The notes beneath the pieces are model-generated. The model did not search any database. It was not told the origin of the DNA and worked only from the letters and a program-made list of their open reading frames with translations. A stretch of DNA of 64,000 nt, from positions 32,132,641 through 32,196,640 of the forward strand of contig OZ024900.1 of the NCBI GenBank assembly GCA_964017195.1. The letters are read 5' to 3'. The stretch is from Siderastrea radians. Its lineage: Eukaryota > Cnidaria > Anthozoa > Scleractinia > Rhizangiidae. Of this stretch, positions 9,989-20,199 are shown in pieces. The first letter of the stretch is position 1, and every line of letters begins with the position of its first letter. Both the position numbers and the translations under genes were made by a program.

Positions 9989-11046
9989 ATTCAAAGGTTT
10001 GGCAGGCCAGTTTCAATTGATGTCTCGATAGGACTTAGCGCTTTCTTTGAACATCAGTGCTAGCGCCGAGTTGTAGTCGATTTAGTACTGCGTGTTTGCT
10101 TCCATCTGTGTTTACTTCTCTTTTACTGTGACAATATCCTTGTCAGTTTTTTTGCCAAATATTGTATTGTAATCGGAGGCGTGACAAAACAAGCGAACGC
10201 GAGGACTGCTGGACGATCTTGACACAGGCAACCCACTTGATGGTGACACCACAGGCTACATGCTAATCTGCGATTCGAATATTAAATGACGCTGAAGCAT
10301 TGCCTGAACTGCAATGAGGACATGATTTTTTCTTATCTCGTTCACAAAGATGCTTTTAAATCAAAATTAACCAGTCAGTTGTTAAAAGTTGCTTTGATGG
10401 TAAGGATTGATCGCCTGTTGGTTGTTGTTTCCGCTTTATCATAACGGAAGCTGTTGGCCTGTGTTCTTTGGAGCGCACCACGTACGGATTTGAAGCGCGG
10501 TGACAAAAATTGAATTTCTATTTGCATAATTTACAAAACACATAAGTTTTCAGTAATATTTGTTGCCTTCTTGTAACTAGCCAAAGCGAGCGTTATTTTA
10601 TGAAGCGTAATCCATTTTCTCGAGCACAGCCGAAACTGGAGCAATTGGGTTTCGTGTTTGAGGTCACGTCAAACACGACAAGGTAATACAGTACAACACG
10701 TTCTACATGTGATACGCAGCAAAATTTCCCGTGATATTTTTGCACATTTATTAATAATCCAATACAGAAATATTAGTCCTCAGTACTCTTGGGATGATGA
10801 GCGCGATAAAACCAAAAGATGGAAATTAAAGCATGACTAAGTTTTGGTCAGTGTTTTTTATTTCGTGGCTGCGAAAGCAGGTTACCGGTGTTTACGCAGC
10901 ACGCCGACTCATTCCACGGCCATTCGCTCTCCACGGCCACACGCATTCGCAAACTCCGTGCGCGCCTTCCACTCGTGTAATCCACGCTTTTGATCTCAGA
11001 GCGGCACAACAATCCAAAACGATCCCTATTAGGTAGTCATGCCTAC
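9989..11046. other. Intergenic region, nothing recognised
   Basis: Upstream flank of member B and downstream flank of member C. It holds a short hairpin-free, AT-rich sequence with a GC-richer patch at about 10850-11010. I see no supported gene. Confidence 0.4.
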
Positions 11047-11664
11047 CTAAGGGGCAGCATCTGCCGATGTTGTCATTTCAAGCGCTTGTTCGTAACACGG
11101 TGGCGGAGTTTTAGGGACATCTTCTGTCCAGAACCCTACTTCAAAAGATGAATATACATCATCGATATTTTGAACAGCACTACAATAATCCGGCAGATCT
11201 CCCGAAGAGGTTTCAACTTCATAACTGTTTTGAAAAGACGTAAAATAATCCGGTAAATCCCTCGTAGAAGCTTCGACACAAAGATCCATTGGTTGATAAT
11301 GAGGAGTGTGATGATAAGGAAGTAGAGGTGCCGGAGATTTTTCCAAATCTTCTGCGGGAATATGGGAGATGATAACTTCGAACGATGGACCATATCGCCT
11401 TCTTCTGTGCAGCGCGCAATTTCTTATGGCAACACTTCCGACAAGAAACAGTAAAATGGCGAAACCTCCACAAATCTTCCCTGCTACTAGATCAGTTTTC
11501 GAAGACTGGCAGTTAGAGCATGGTTTGAACAAAAGAAACACCAGCAACAGCAAAATTGCACTGCCTCCAAAACAAAGCAATCCGATTACAACAGAAATCT
11601 TTTCTTTGCACCTTAACCTGCATGTCAAAACTGCCTCATTTTGAACTATTTGTGTCACCATCAT
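11047..11664 (-). CDS. Two-TM PY-motif membrane protein, member C
   Basis: 205 codons from the ATG pair at 11659-11664; an in-frame GTG lies further upstream. TM1 is about residues 23-47, then the loop CSNCQSSKTDLVAGKICGG, TM2 about 64-81 and a basic RRRR stop. The tail carries VIISHIPAEDLEKSP, LPDYF (137-141), LPDYC (157-161) and PPPCYEQALEM near the end. It is closest to the 5183 gene: identical GDLPDYCSAVQNID and SSFEVGFWTEDVP segments and the same loop cysteines. No frame break was seen, so it is probably functional. Confidence 0.8.
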   Translation of the reverse strand: MMVTQIVQNEAVLTCRLRCKEKISVVIGLLCFGGSAILLLLVFLLFKPCSNCQSSKTDLVAGKICGGFAILLFLVGSVAIRNCALHRRRRYGPSFEVIISHIPAEDLEKSPAPLLPYHHTPHYQPMDLCVEASTRDLPDYFTSFQNSYEVETSSGDLPDYCSAVQNIDDVYSSFEVGFWTEDVPKTPPPCYEQALEMTTSADAAP

Positions 11665-12259
11665 GCACACGTCTAGGAGAACCTATCACAACGACTGAGT
11701 TTTTAGAATAAGATAACATCTAAAGGAAATTTTGCACGTACAATTTACCTTTCTGACGTAGCGGAAGCAATCTTAGACAACGCAATTGATTTTCAAAACA
11801 AAAAGCCCAGTGAAGTGTGCGTGGAAGTCGTGAACTAATGCCCTGTAGGAAAATACGATAATGAGCGGGTAACGCAAAATTTTAGAACAATTAAATGGCT
11901 GGTGTAATCTCATACAAATTATTTAAAGTATTTGTTGTAAAGAAGTTATTTGATGTATTTTTAGCATCAGGACCAAACTTCTCAACGAATTTGAATTCGT
12001 TTTTTAGTTTATCAAAATAGATTCCATGCACTCTGGTGGTTCTAAACGTTCGAATCCAGTGAAAATCCTTGAGAATGTACACTCAAATGAAAGCTATCGA
12101 GGAGTATTCTCCTCTAAGGGTGTTTGTTATTTACTACTTTATAAAACGACATTTCGGAATTTTTTCAGGGTCAATGCCATGTCGAGCACAAGACGGCTTA
12201 CAAAGTAAACGTCTTCTTTCCTAAACTGCTTATGAGGTAGGTTATGATGTTATTTATTC
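11665..12259. other. Intergenic region with a dispersed-repeat fragment
   Basis: At 12029-12120 a stretch (ggtggttctaaacgttcgaa ... tcaaatgaaagctatcgagg) matches 16505-16590 and is a divergent copy of the ~105-bp dispersed repeat. No gene recognised. Confidence 0.45.
12246..12257 (-). terminator. Polyadenylation signal for member D
   Basis: On the minus strand AATAAATAAC begins within a few bases of the stop codon of the 12260 gene. Its position immediately downstream of the coding end makes it a plausible cleavage/polyadenylation signal. Confidence 0.4.
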
Positions 12260-12862
12260 TCAAATCTCTGGTAGTTCCTTGTTCGAGATGGAATCCTCTT
12301 CGCTAACAGGAGCAGCCAATTCTGACATTTTAAGCGCTTGTTCGTAAGACGGTGGCAGGTTTTCATGATCAGAGACATCCAAATCTTCTGTCCAGGATCC
12401 CGCGATGGCGGGATAAAAGTTACCGATGTTTTGAACAACAGAAAAATAATCCGGCAAATCACTGCAACCGTCTTCAACAAACGGCGGATAATGAGGAATG
12501 TGATTATATGGAAGTATAGGAGCCGGCGATTTTTCCAAGTCTCCCGCGGGAATGTCTGAAACAACAACTTGAGGAGCCGATCGGCGTTGTCTCCTTTGGT
12601 GGAAAACTAATATTAATAGTATGGACCCTCCAAGAACCAACAAGACAACAGCTCCAACTCCGCAGCGTTTTCTGGACACTGTGGACCAACGACAGCTGGT
12701 CTGATCCGTGCAAGATCTGAACCTGAAAATAACAAGGAGCGACAGCAAAACGGCGCTTGTTAAGCAAAGTGATCCGAAGACAATAGCTGACAAATAAATT
12801 CTTCTGCTGCATTTCGACCATTTCAAGGCTGCTTGTCCTTCCCTTTGAGTATTTTCTGCCAT
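12260..12862 (-). CDS. Two-TM PY-motif membrane protein, member D
   Basis: 200 codons from the ATG at 12860-12862, uninterrupted. TM1 is about residues 22-47 and the loop reads CTDQTSC. TM2 is about 67-87, then a strongly basic HQRRQRRS. The tail has VVVSDIPAGDLEKSPAPILPY, one LPDYF (136-140) and a C-terminal ENLPPSYEQALKM, so the PY motif is PPSY preceded by Leu. It is the intact parent or sister of the broken copies at 16766-17366 and 19286-19556, which share MAENT, the CTDQ-SC loop and the tail. Function unknown; the WW-ligand inference is as for the family. Confidence 0.8.
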   Translation of the reverse strand: MAENTQREGQAALKWSKCSRRIYLSAIVFGSLCLTSAVLLSLLVIFRFRSCTDQTSCRWSTVSRKRCGVGAVVLLVLGGSILLILVFHQRRQRRSAPQVVVSDIPAGDLEKSPAPILPYNHIPHYPPFVEDGCSDLPDYFSVVQNIGNFYPAIAGSWTEDLDVSDHENLPPSYEQALKMSELAAPVSEEDSISNKELPEI

Positions 12863-14114
12863 CCCCCTGCCAGCTGGTTATATAGGTATAGTACCTATGA
12901 AAAAGATCTTGAAAGTCTTCAAGGCAGAATAAACAGTCGTAGGGCAAAACGTTTCCGGCTTCTTATGCTCACCGCTAATTGCGAGTATAGTTATAATGGA
13001 CCCTTAACTGTCTGTTCGGTTGCGGTTGCAAAATAAATTTTAAAAACAACACGGTCAATGAAGAGTGGAAGACAGGAGGAGATGACGAGAATATAGATGG
13101 TGAGGAACAGCAAATTTCCGCTGTCAGACAGTCAATCTGGTCTTGGCGGGGTTTATAATTCTCGAAAATCGTTGAAAAAAGGACCTAATGAAATTACGCC
13201 AGTAAATTCTTGGCAGTAGTCGCTGAATCACGTACAAAACTTAGAAAATGAATACCGCAAACAAAGCCAGTCCTGATTATTATAACAAATAGAAGTATAA
13301 TTGTCAATAACACTTATGCCTTTCAATAAGGGTTATGGCCCTTCATTTGTGGGCAATTGGTTTACAATGCGAGGCTACAGTAGTGTTTATAGCGGAATAA
13401 GTTAGAGGGCAGGTTTAAACTTCTTAAGGAAATGACCTTTATTTGCGTCATGGCAAGCAAGTGATTAATCAGTGATATAAAGAGCAGGTCTTCAGGACAG
13501 AGAAAACTGTTACAAGGTAAACTTAGTTTTTGCTCTTTATGCCGAACGCTAAATGCGGGTATATAAAGTATCTTTGAGTCTGTTGTTGCGTTATTGCGGC
13601 TACCTAGTACCGCAGAACAATGTGCTCAATGAACGGTAGCAAACTAGAAGAGTTGACAAGAAACCCGGAAAACAGTCAGCGGTGTTTAGAATTGTCGAAA
13701 ATCGTGAAAAAGGAGCTGGTAAAATTCAGTTGGTAAATGTTTGGCAATATTCGATACTGACACGTACAACATTGAGAACAATTCCTTGAAGCTTCCTGAC
13801 CGAACAATAACCGAGTTTTAACAATAAGACTCTCAACAAAGTTATGACCCTTCTATTGTCGATGAACAATATACAATGCAAGGCTCTAATGGGCTCCTGG
13901 CAAGGCACGTTCCAGCCGTTCAACGGAAAAAGAAACAGGCCAAAAGACCAATATACCCTTCGTGCTTGTGTCTTATGTCAAGCAAGCGAGTAACTAGCAA
14001 ATATTAGACGAGGTTAAGCAAAACTATATCGTTACTCAGTGTCAGTGGCGAGCTAATGAATTACTTGGCCGATGCCGAAGCTAGAGGGAAATAAATGAAC
14101 TGCAAGATAAGGGC
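12863..14114. other. Upstream block of member D, duplicated elsewhere
   Basis: The stretch 12880-13560 is repeated upstream of the broken copies at 17370-17800 and 19560-20190, and again at 28909-29000. Shared phrases are 'aataaattttaaaaacaa', 'aaaggaccta' and 'tttgcaatgcgaggct'-like text. These mark duplication units of about 2-4.5 kb. No independent gene recognised. Confidence 0.5.
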
Positions 14115-14120
14115 AAATAA

Positions 14121-15594
14121 CCCGGCGTATCCAATCGATGAAATCGACAATCGATGACAATCGATATCAATCAATATCAATCGATATCAATTAATCGATT
14201 GGTATTGACAATCGATGACCAATCGATGAAGCAGATCTTTGTGACCTTTTATCGATTGCCATCGATTTCCAATAGCAATCGATAGTTTAATTGATATCGA
14301 TTGGTATCGATTGGTTTCGATTTTTTCCCGTTCTACAAGCCGACGGAAAAGGCACAACATATCACATCTTTTCACGTACAGATTGTCAACAGATTTTATT
14401 TCATTCCGCGGAACTTTAACAGGAGAATAAGACGTATTTTTCTCTCTCTTCTGTCGCTTTATAGATCTTAAGCAAACACGACGGAGACAGCTAACGAGAA
14501 CGTCTCAAACTGAAAGCTCTAATTAACAAAACAATGACTCTGCACGTGCGTTATACCTGTTGGGACATTTCTTTGTCATTCCGTGCACAACTATAACGTG
14601 AAATAACCAAATTAAAATTTTTGTGTAGAACGTGAAGACGCGACGGTAAATTTTCCTTTTCCCCTTGGACTGTAACGCCGTTTTGAATTCACCTTCCGGA
14701 TACATTGCCCAGCCACATTAGGCAAATTGAACGAGTTGAAGCTATAGTCAACTGAGAATTTTTAAGATTGGGAACTCGTTTTTAAACTGACGTTTTACTT
14801 AGTCGCGTTGTCGTCGTGGTTGCTAAATTTACAAAACGGAAGCTGGTGTCACGCAAAATTCTGGTAACTCAAGTTTTAAAGTGGCAAACAATGAACCTGC
14901 CAACAACAGCAGTATAAGTTGATGCAAAACAACAACTAAAGCAGCAGCGCCTAACCTAATGATAACAAAATAAATCGTACTTATCACAGTAATCACATAC
15001 ATGTAGACTAAAGGATCTAAAAGGGCACCAATTGTATTTAAAAGAAATAAAACATGAAGCAAAAGGTAAAAAAAGACGTTCCTTTTTTTCATCATAGTAG
15101 TATCCGATTGGCCATTTTAGTTTTGGCGTTTTTGGATTCCTTTCGGTGGTATGTACTGAACCGTCATCGCAATCCCGGGTGGAGGATCCACACTGGATTG
15201 AAGATGGCCGAGCTGCCCACGATTGTTAATAACTTTAAACGCGTTCTCCCCTCTTCTTGCAAGCAGTAAAAAGCTCGCCAGTATTGATTTCAAAACAGCA
15301 ATGGTGGTACCCTTTAACGATGCTGCTCATTGGACAGTTCAACGTCTTGCGACTCAGACTTTCTCTGCGTGTCGGCCTTGACAAGTGGTATCAAATTACG
15401 GCGCGGTATTTCTTTTTCGCGTTAAGTAACTGGGAGCTACTTGTTTTGCCAATCGATGACAATCGATCAACGAATTTCATGTGGCTATCGATTGGTCATC
15501 GATTGGCCGATACCAATCGATATCAATTAACTAATTTTATCGATTGATCGATTGCCTTACCGATCATCGATTTCCATCGATTGGAGACGCCGGG
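14121..15594. mobile_element. TIR element with ATCGAT-rich subterminal arrays
   Basis: The ends CCCGGCGTATCCAATCGATG (left) and its mirror CATCGATTGGAGACGCCGGG (right, one inner difference) form TIRs. They are flanked by AAATAA at 14115-14120 and again at 15595-15600, a convincing target duplication. Subterminal blocks 14131-14320 and 15449-15590 are packed with ATCGAT and ATCGATT on both strands. The interior has a hydrophobic 88-codon minus-strand frame (14829-15095) that I do not recognise, and no transposase. Total 1474 bp, probably non-autonomous. Confidence 0.75.
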
Positions 15595-15852
15595 AAATAA
15601 AAATATTTGGCGAAAATCGAGTTTAATAATTGGTTCATCATTTAACCCGTCAAGTAACAGAGAAAGCAAGCAACTTTCATTCATCCACAGAATGAAATCA
15701 AAATCCTTCAAAATTGACATACTTGTCTGCTACCCTCGATGTTACAAATTGATCTTCCACTTACTACCTATGTACATTAAGATTACAAACGCTAGTTTCC
15801 TTCCTTCGTTCTTTCCTTTAAGTTACCGCTCGTTATGCTCAAGAAAACTACA

Positions 15853-16530
15853 GTTCAAATGAAAGCTACTGAGCATAGCTTTTCTGTGGCACTCTTTGTT
15901 ATGCTGTACAACTCTGTACAAGGTGATTCTAACTTTTGAGCCTGTAGATGAAATCCCAAAGTGTGACCATTCAAATGAAAGCTACTGAGCAGTACTTTCC
16001 TGTGGTGCTGTTTATTACGCTGAACAAGGTGGTTCTAACTTTTGAGTCTGCGGATGAAATCCTGAAGTGTGACCATTCAAATGAAAGCTACTGAGCAGTA
16101 CTTTCCTGTAGTGCTGTTTATTATGCTGTACCATGTGGCCCTACCTTTTGAGTCTGTGGGTGAAATCCTGAAGTGTGACCACTCAAATGAAAGCTACTGA
16201 GCATAACTTTCTTGTAGCCTGTTCCAGGCGTTCAGATAGTGGAGTACGAGCGAAAAAGAAAGGGAGCGAAAGAGCGGGAAAAAAAACGAGTGGAGACTGG
16301 GGAAGAGGACCTCTTCCCCAGTCAGTTAAGCATAACTAGACGAGCATTCTTGCAGGTATTGAACAGTACTTTCCTGTGGTGCTGTTTATTACGCAGTACG
16401 AGGTAGTTCTAAGTTTTGAGTCTGTGGATAAAATCTAAAAGTGTGACCATTCAAATGAAAGCTACTGAGCAGTTCTTTCCTGTGGTGCTGTTTATTACGT
16501 TGCAAAAGTGGTTCTAAACGTTCGCACCAA
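15853..16530. repeat. ~106-bp tandem repeat array (dispersed coral-type repeat)
   Basis: Units contain 'tcaaatgaaagctactgagc', 'tttcctgtggtgctgtttat' and 'acttttgagtctgtggatga'. Starts at 15971, 16077 and 16183 give a 106-bp period. The array is interrupted at about 16216-16345 by foreign sequence with a foldback (gaggacctcttcc), then resumes. Related arrays or single units occur at 50875-51265, 61497-61590, 12029-12120 and in the three tandem copies near 37060, 39225 and 41370. Confidence 0.75.
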
Positions 16531-16765
16531 GTGAAATCCTTGAGAACGTACACTCAAATGAAAGCAATCGACGAGTGTTCTGCTTTGTAGTATTTTAGAA
16601 AACGAAACGTTGGATTTTTTTTCTTGTTCTGAACTCAATGGACGTACTTTATTTTTAGAAGTTAAAGGGTCAATGTCATGTCGAGCATGTGATGGGCTGC
16701 AAAGTAAGGCGTGTGTTTTTCCTAAACTGCATATATGTGAAGTAGGTTACGATGTTGTTTTTTTT

Positions 16766-17366
16766 TCAAATCTCTGGTAGTTCCTTGCTCGAGATGGAAT
16801 CCTCTTCGCTAACAGGAGGAGCCAGTCCTGACATTTTAAGCGCTTGTTCGTAAGACGGTGGCAGGTTTTCATGATCAGAGACATCCAAATCTTCTGTCCA
16901 GGATCCCGCGGGATAAAAGTTGTCGATGTTTTGAACAACAGAAAAATAATCCGGCAAATCGCTGAAAGCCGCTTCAACAAACGGCTGGTAATGAGGAATA
17001 TGATTATAGGGAAGTATGGGAGCCGGCGACTTTTCCAAGACTCCCGCGGGAATGTCCGAGACGACAACTTGAGGAGCCGATCGACGTTGTCTTCTTTGGT
17101 GACAAACTAACAGTATGGACCCTCCAAGAACAAACAAGACAACTGCAGCACCTCCGCGGTATTTTGGCGACACCGCCGACCAACGTACGACAGCTGGACT
17201 GATCCGTGCAAGATCTGAACCTGGGGGCAAAAAGGAGTGACAGCAAAACGGCGCTTGTTGCGAGGCAACCTGATCCGAATACGATAGCTGAGAAATAAAT
17301 TCTTCTGCTGCAGTTCGACCATTTCAAAGTGGCTTGAACTTCCCTTCCAGTATTTTCTGCCATCAT
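16766..17366 (-). pseudogene. Broken PY-motif gene, member E (4-bp frameshift)
   Basis: From the ATG at 17364-17366 the frame encodes a member-D-like N-terminus (MAENTGREVQATLKWSNC), TM1 and loop start CTDQSSC. It then shifts: relative to the 12260 gene, GTAC is inserted at 17185-17188 within ACGTACGA. The other frame continues from about 17230 with TM2, VVVSDIPAGVLEKSP, LPDYF and LPPSYEQALKM and ends at 16766. Apart from the insertion the coding text is well kept, so the lesion is recent, a polymorphism, or a sequence error. Confidence 0.75.
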
Positions 17367-17369
17367 CAA

Positions 17370-18420
17370 CTAGTTGGTCATATAAGTATAGACTAGCTAT
17401 GACGAAGATCAAGTCTTCAAGGCAGAATAAACAATCGTAGGGCAAACTGTTTTTGCTTCGTATGCTGATCGCTAATTGCAGGTATTATGCATTGTACTTG
17501 TGAGTGTCTGTTTTTGCGATTGCAAAATAAATTTTAAAAACAATATGGTCAGTGACGGGTAGCAGGCAGAAGTAGACTTCTGCTATAAACGAGAATAGAA
17601 AATTTTCGTTGTCAGTCAGCCTGGTTTTGGCGGGGTTTGGGTAATTCTCGAAAATCCGCACGGTAATAAAAAAAGGACCTGATAAAATTACGCGGGTAAA
17701 TTTTTGGCAGTATTCGTTGAATCACTTAAAAAAACTGAAAAAAAAAAATCCGCAAACAATAAGTTTGTGACCCTTCATTTGTAGACAATATATTTTTGTT
17801 AAGCCCGAACGTTCTAGAGCCGTGCACCGCAATGCGCAGGAACAGACCATTATTTATAGGAAGTTACTTACAGTGACGACTGCAGTGACATAATGCTTTC
17901 TCTGCCGATCAAAACGCCAGAGGAAATTGTTGAGTGATACATGTCAATGACAAAAGTTACCATTATCCCTTGTTTTGTTCTTTGTGTTAACTAGGTTTGT
18001 ACTGTTAAGATTAAATATTCCTGCCCTTGTCTTAAAACAAATTGCTGGGAAATGAACGGTTGACGTTATCGTTTAATAATAAGTTTCTTGAATTTCTTTT
18101 CATCTTTTGTCTGATTTCATTGCAAATTAATACCGAATAGTTAATATTGTTAAAAGGCACCAATGAACAACTTTCTCAATTTTAATTAGAGCGGAGTTAA
18201 CTTTGGCAGTTACGTTGGCTAAAAGACTGCATAGCTGTTTGAAGATAAAATCTCACAAATTAGGCTTGCAGTTACATTGTACATAATTTAGACACACCCT
18301 AAGAGCTGTAACAAGCAACTTTCTTGGAGATGTTTTCTTTTACAAAGGCAGCTTAGCTATTTGTTTGCATTAACTAAAGTAAACAGCTAGCTTCTCACAC
18401 ATAAATATGGATTTATCAAC
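17370..18420. other. Duplicated upstream and intergenic sequence
   Basis: 17370-17800 parallels 12880-13400. 17990-18420 parallels 29150-29370 joined to 30677-30975, that is, the same sequence without the TTAA insertions. No gene recognised. Confidence 0.5.
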
Positions 18421-18568
18421 TGAGTTGATAAGGTAAATTGGCTACTGTAGGGGAATTGAAATCTGACGTTTCGAGCGTTAGAACTTCGTCAGAGCGAATC
18501 ATTGGCGCTCGAAACGTCAGCTCTCAATTTCTCTGAGGTGGCCAATTTACCTTATCAAGATCAACTCA
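18421..18568. repeat. Foldback MITE downstream of member F
   Basis: tgataaggtaaattggc and gccaatttaccttatca form the outer arms; tctgacgtttcgagcgtta pairs inexactly with ggcgctcgaaacgtcagc inside. The same family is at 30972-31135, and a half copy is at 31592-31710. Both lie near the 3' ends of the paralogous genes F and H. Confidence 0.7.
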
Positions 18569-18592
18569 TTCCTCTTCTAGTGGGTTGTATTT

Positions 18593-19276
18593 TCATATAT
18601 CTCTGGTATTTCCCTTTTCAAAATTTGCACCCACATCCTTTAAGGTAGCTGCCATCGTTGCCATGGCATCTTCGTAGCACGGTGGCGGGGTTTCAGGGAC
18701 ATTATGTGTACAAATTTGCAAGTCTGCATCTGAATAAACTTGGTCGATGTTCTGTACCACTGAGAAATAATCCGGCAAACCTTTCGAAGAGGTCTCAACT
18801 TCAGAATTCTGTTCCGTCAAACTATTTATGGAAGAGGCTTCAACTTCAGAACTGTTTTGAACAGTACCAAAATAATCCGGCAAATCTGTAGAGGAAGCTT
18901 CATCAAACAGCTGATGGTGTGGAATGCAGTTATAAGAAGGTATAAACGCAGGACTTTTTTCCACGTCTTCCGCGGGAATCTCGGAGACAACAACTTGAAA
19001 AGAAGAACGGTGTTGTCTTCGTTTGCGTATAAATAACAGCATAAAGACTCCGATAAGAAACAGTGAAATAGCGACACCTCCACAAGTCTTCCCCCACGAA
19101 CGATGGCAGATTGTTTGTTTCTTGCAAGGTTGAAACATGAAAGCAAATATGATCAAAACCAACACGGCACTTGTTACAAGGGAAAACACTCCGAATACGA
19201 AAACCGATAAATAAAACCCAGTGCTGCACTTAGACCATCTCAGGACTTCTCGTACTTCAGTATTTTCTGTCATCAT
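18593..19276 (-). CDS. Two-TM PY-motif membrane protein, member F
   Basis: 227 codons from the ATG at 19274-19276. TM1 is about residues 22-49, the loop is CKKQTICHRSWGKTCGG, TM2 is about 66-84 and the stop-transfer is IRKRRQHR. The tail has VVVSEIPAEDVEKSP, LPDYF (132-136), a degenerate middle unit (SINSLTEQNSEVE) without the motif, LPDYF (167-171) and TPPPCYEDAM (196-205), with Asp-Ala-Met where others have Gln-Ala-Leu. It is a close paralogue of the 31699 gene over its full length and over ~500 bp of 3' flank. The frame is intact. Confidence 0.8.
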   Translation of the reverse strand: MMTENTEVREVLRWSKCSTGFYLSVFVFGVFSLVTSAVLVLIIFAFMFQPCKKQTICHRSWGKTCGGVAISLFLIGVFMLLFIRKRRQHRSSFQVVVSEIPAEDVEKSPAFIPSYNCIPHHQLFDEASSTDLPDYFGTVQNSSEVEASSINSLTEQNSEVETSSKGLPDYFSVVQNIDQVYSDADLQICTHNVPETPPPCYEDAMATMAATLKDVGANFEKGNTRDI

Positions 19277-19285
19277 CGAAAAATA

Positions 19286-19556
19286 CTAAGTTGCTTCAGG
19301 AGCTTGAGGAACCGATCGGCGTTGTCTTCTTTGGTGGCAAAACCCAACTCTGCAGCCGTGTTTTCTTGAGACTGTCGACCAACGACAGCTGGTCTGATCC
19401 GTGCAAGATCTGAAGCTGAAAGCAAAAAGGAGCGACAGGAAACCGGCACTTGTTGCGAGGCAAACTGATCCGAATACGATAGCTGAGAAATAAATGCTTC
19501 TGATGCATTCGACCATTTCAAGGCTGCTTGTTCCTCTGTTTCAGTATTTTCTGCCA
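19286..19556 (-). pseudogene. Truncated PY-motif gene copy (D-like)
   Basis: Starting at the ATG at 19554-19556 it reads MAENTETEEQAALKWSN, then shifts frame near 19505 and continues as SIYFSAIVFGSVCLATSAGF with the CTDQTSC loop. TM2 is almost entirely deleted (HGCRVGFCHQRRQRRS), and the sequence stops around 19288, where it abuts the 5' flank of member F. The whole cytoplasmic tail is missing. The junction marks a deletion or unequal exchange between a D-type and an F-type unit. Confidence 0.75.
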
Positions 19557-20184
19557 TTATCAACCAGTTGGTCATCTGATAAAGAGTAGCTATGACGAAG
19601 ATCAAGTTCTCAAGGCAGAATAAACAATGGTGGGGCAAACTGTTTTTGCTTCCTTTGTTCATGATAATTGCAAGGCTTAGAGAACGTGCTTGTGAGTGTC
19701 AATTTTAAAACCAATATGGTCAGTGAAGTGTAGCAGACAGAAATAGACTTATGCTTAGTATACAAGAGAATATAGATGGCGAGGAACAGCAAATGTCCAC
19801 TATCAGACAGTCCGTCTGGTCTTGGCAGGGCTTACAATCCTCGAAAGTCTTTTAAAAAAGGACCTAATAAACTTACGCGCTTAAATTTTTGGCAGTATTC
19901 GTTGAATCACGCAGCGTGCCAAAACTTAGAAAAGTACCGCAAACAAAGCCAGTCCCGTACAAACAAATATAGTTTTAATTGTCAATAACACTCATGACTA
20001 GGTTATGACCCCTAATTTTTAGAAAAAACAAATTTCAGTGCGAGGCTATTAGGCACAGGGGCAAAAGGAAGAAGGCGGATTTTAAAACTTCCTCTAAAGG
20101 AATGAACTTTATTACCGTCATTGTAAGCAAATGAATAATCACGATACAAAGAGCAAGTCTTCAGGACAGAAAAAACTGTTACAA
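19557..20184. other. Duplicated upstream flank
   Basis: Parallels the upstream region of member D (12880-13510), including 'caggacaga.aaaactgttacaaggt'. It ends at the target site of the 8.7-kb element. Confidence 0.5.
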
Positions 20185-20193
20185 GGTCCTGTC
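20185..20193. repeat. Left target-site duplication GGTCCTGTC
   Basis: The nine bases GGTCCTGTC directly precede the left inverted repeat at 20194 and recur at 28900-28908 directly after the right one. Confidence 0.75.
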
Positions 20194-20199
20194 GACACA

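Noticed and set aside
12250..12567. Long antisense or alternative frames over PY genes (for example 12250-12567, 18826-19146, 31956-32339)
   Set aside because: They overlap well-supported family coding frames and their content follows from those frames; shadows.
14829..15095. Hydrophobic 88-codon minus frame inside the ATCGAT element
   Set aside because: AT-rich DNA readily gives such Leu/Val/Ile-rich frames; no transposase feature and no second copy to test.
14131..15590. ATCGAT clusters as a replication origin or DREF-type promoter
   Set aside because: They coincide with the subterminal zones of a TIR element with target duplication, so a transposon explanation is simpler.
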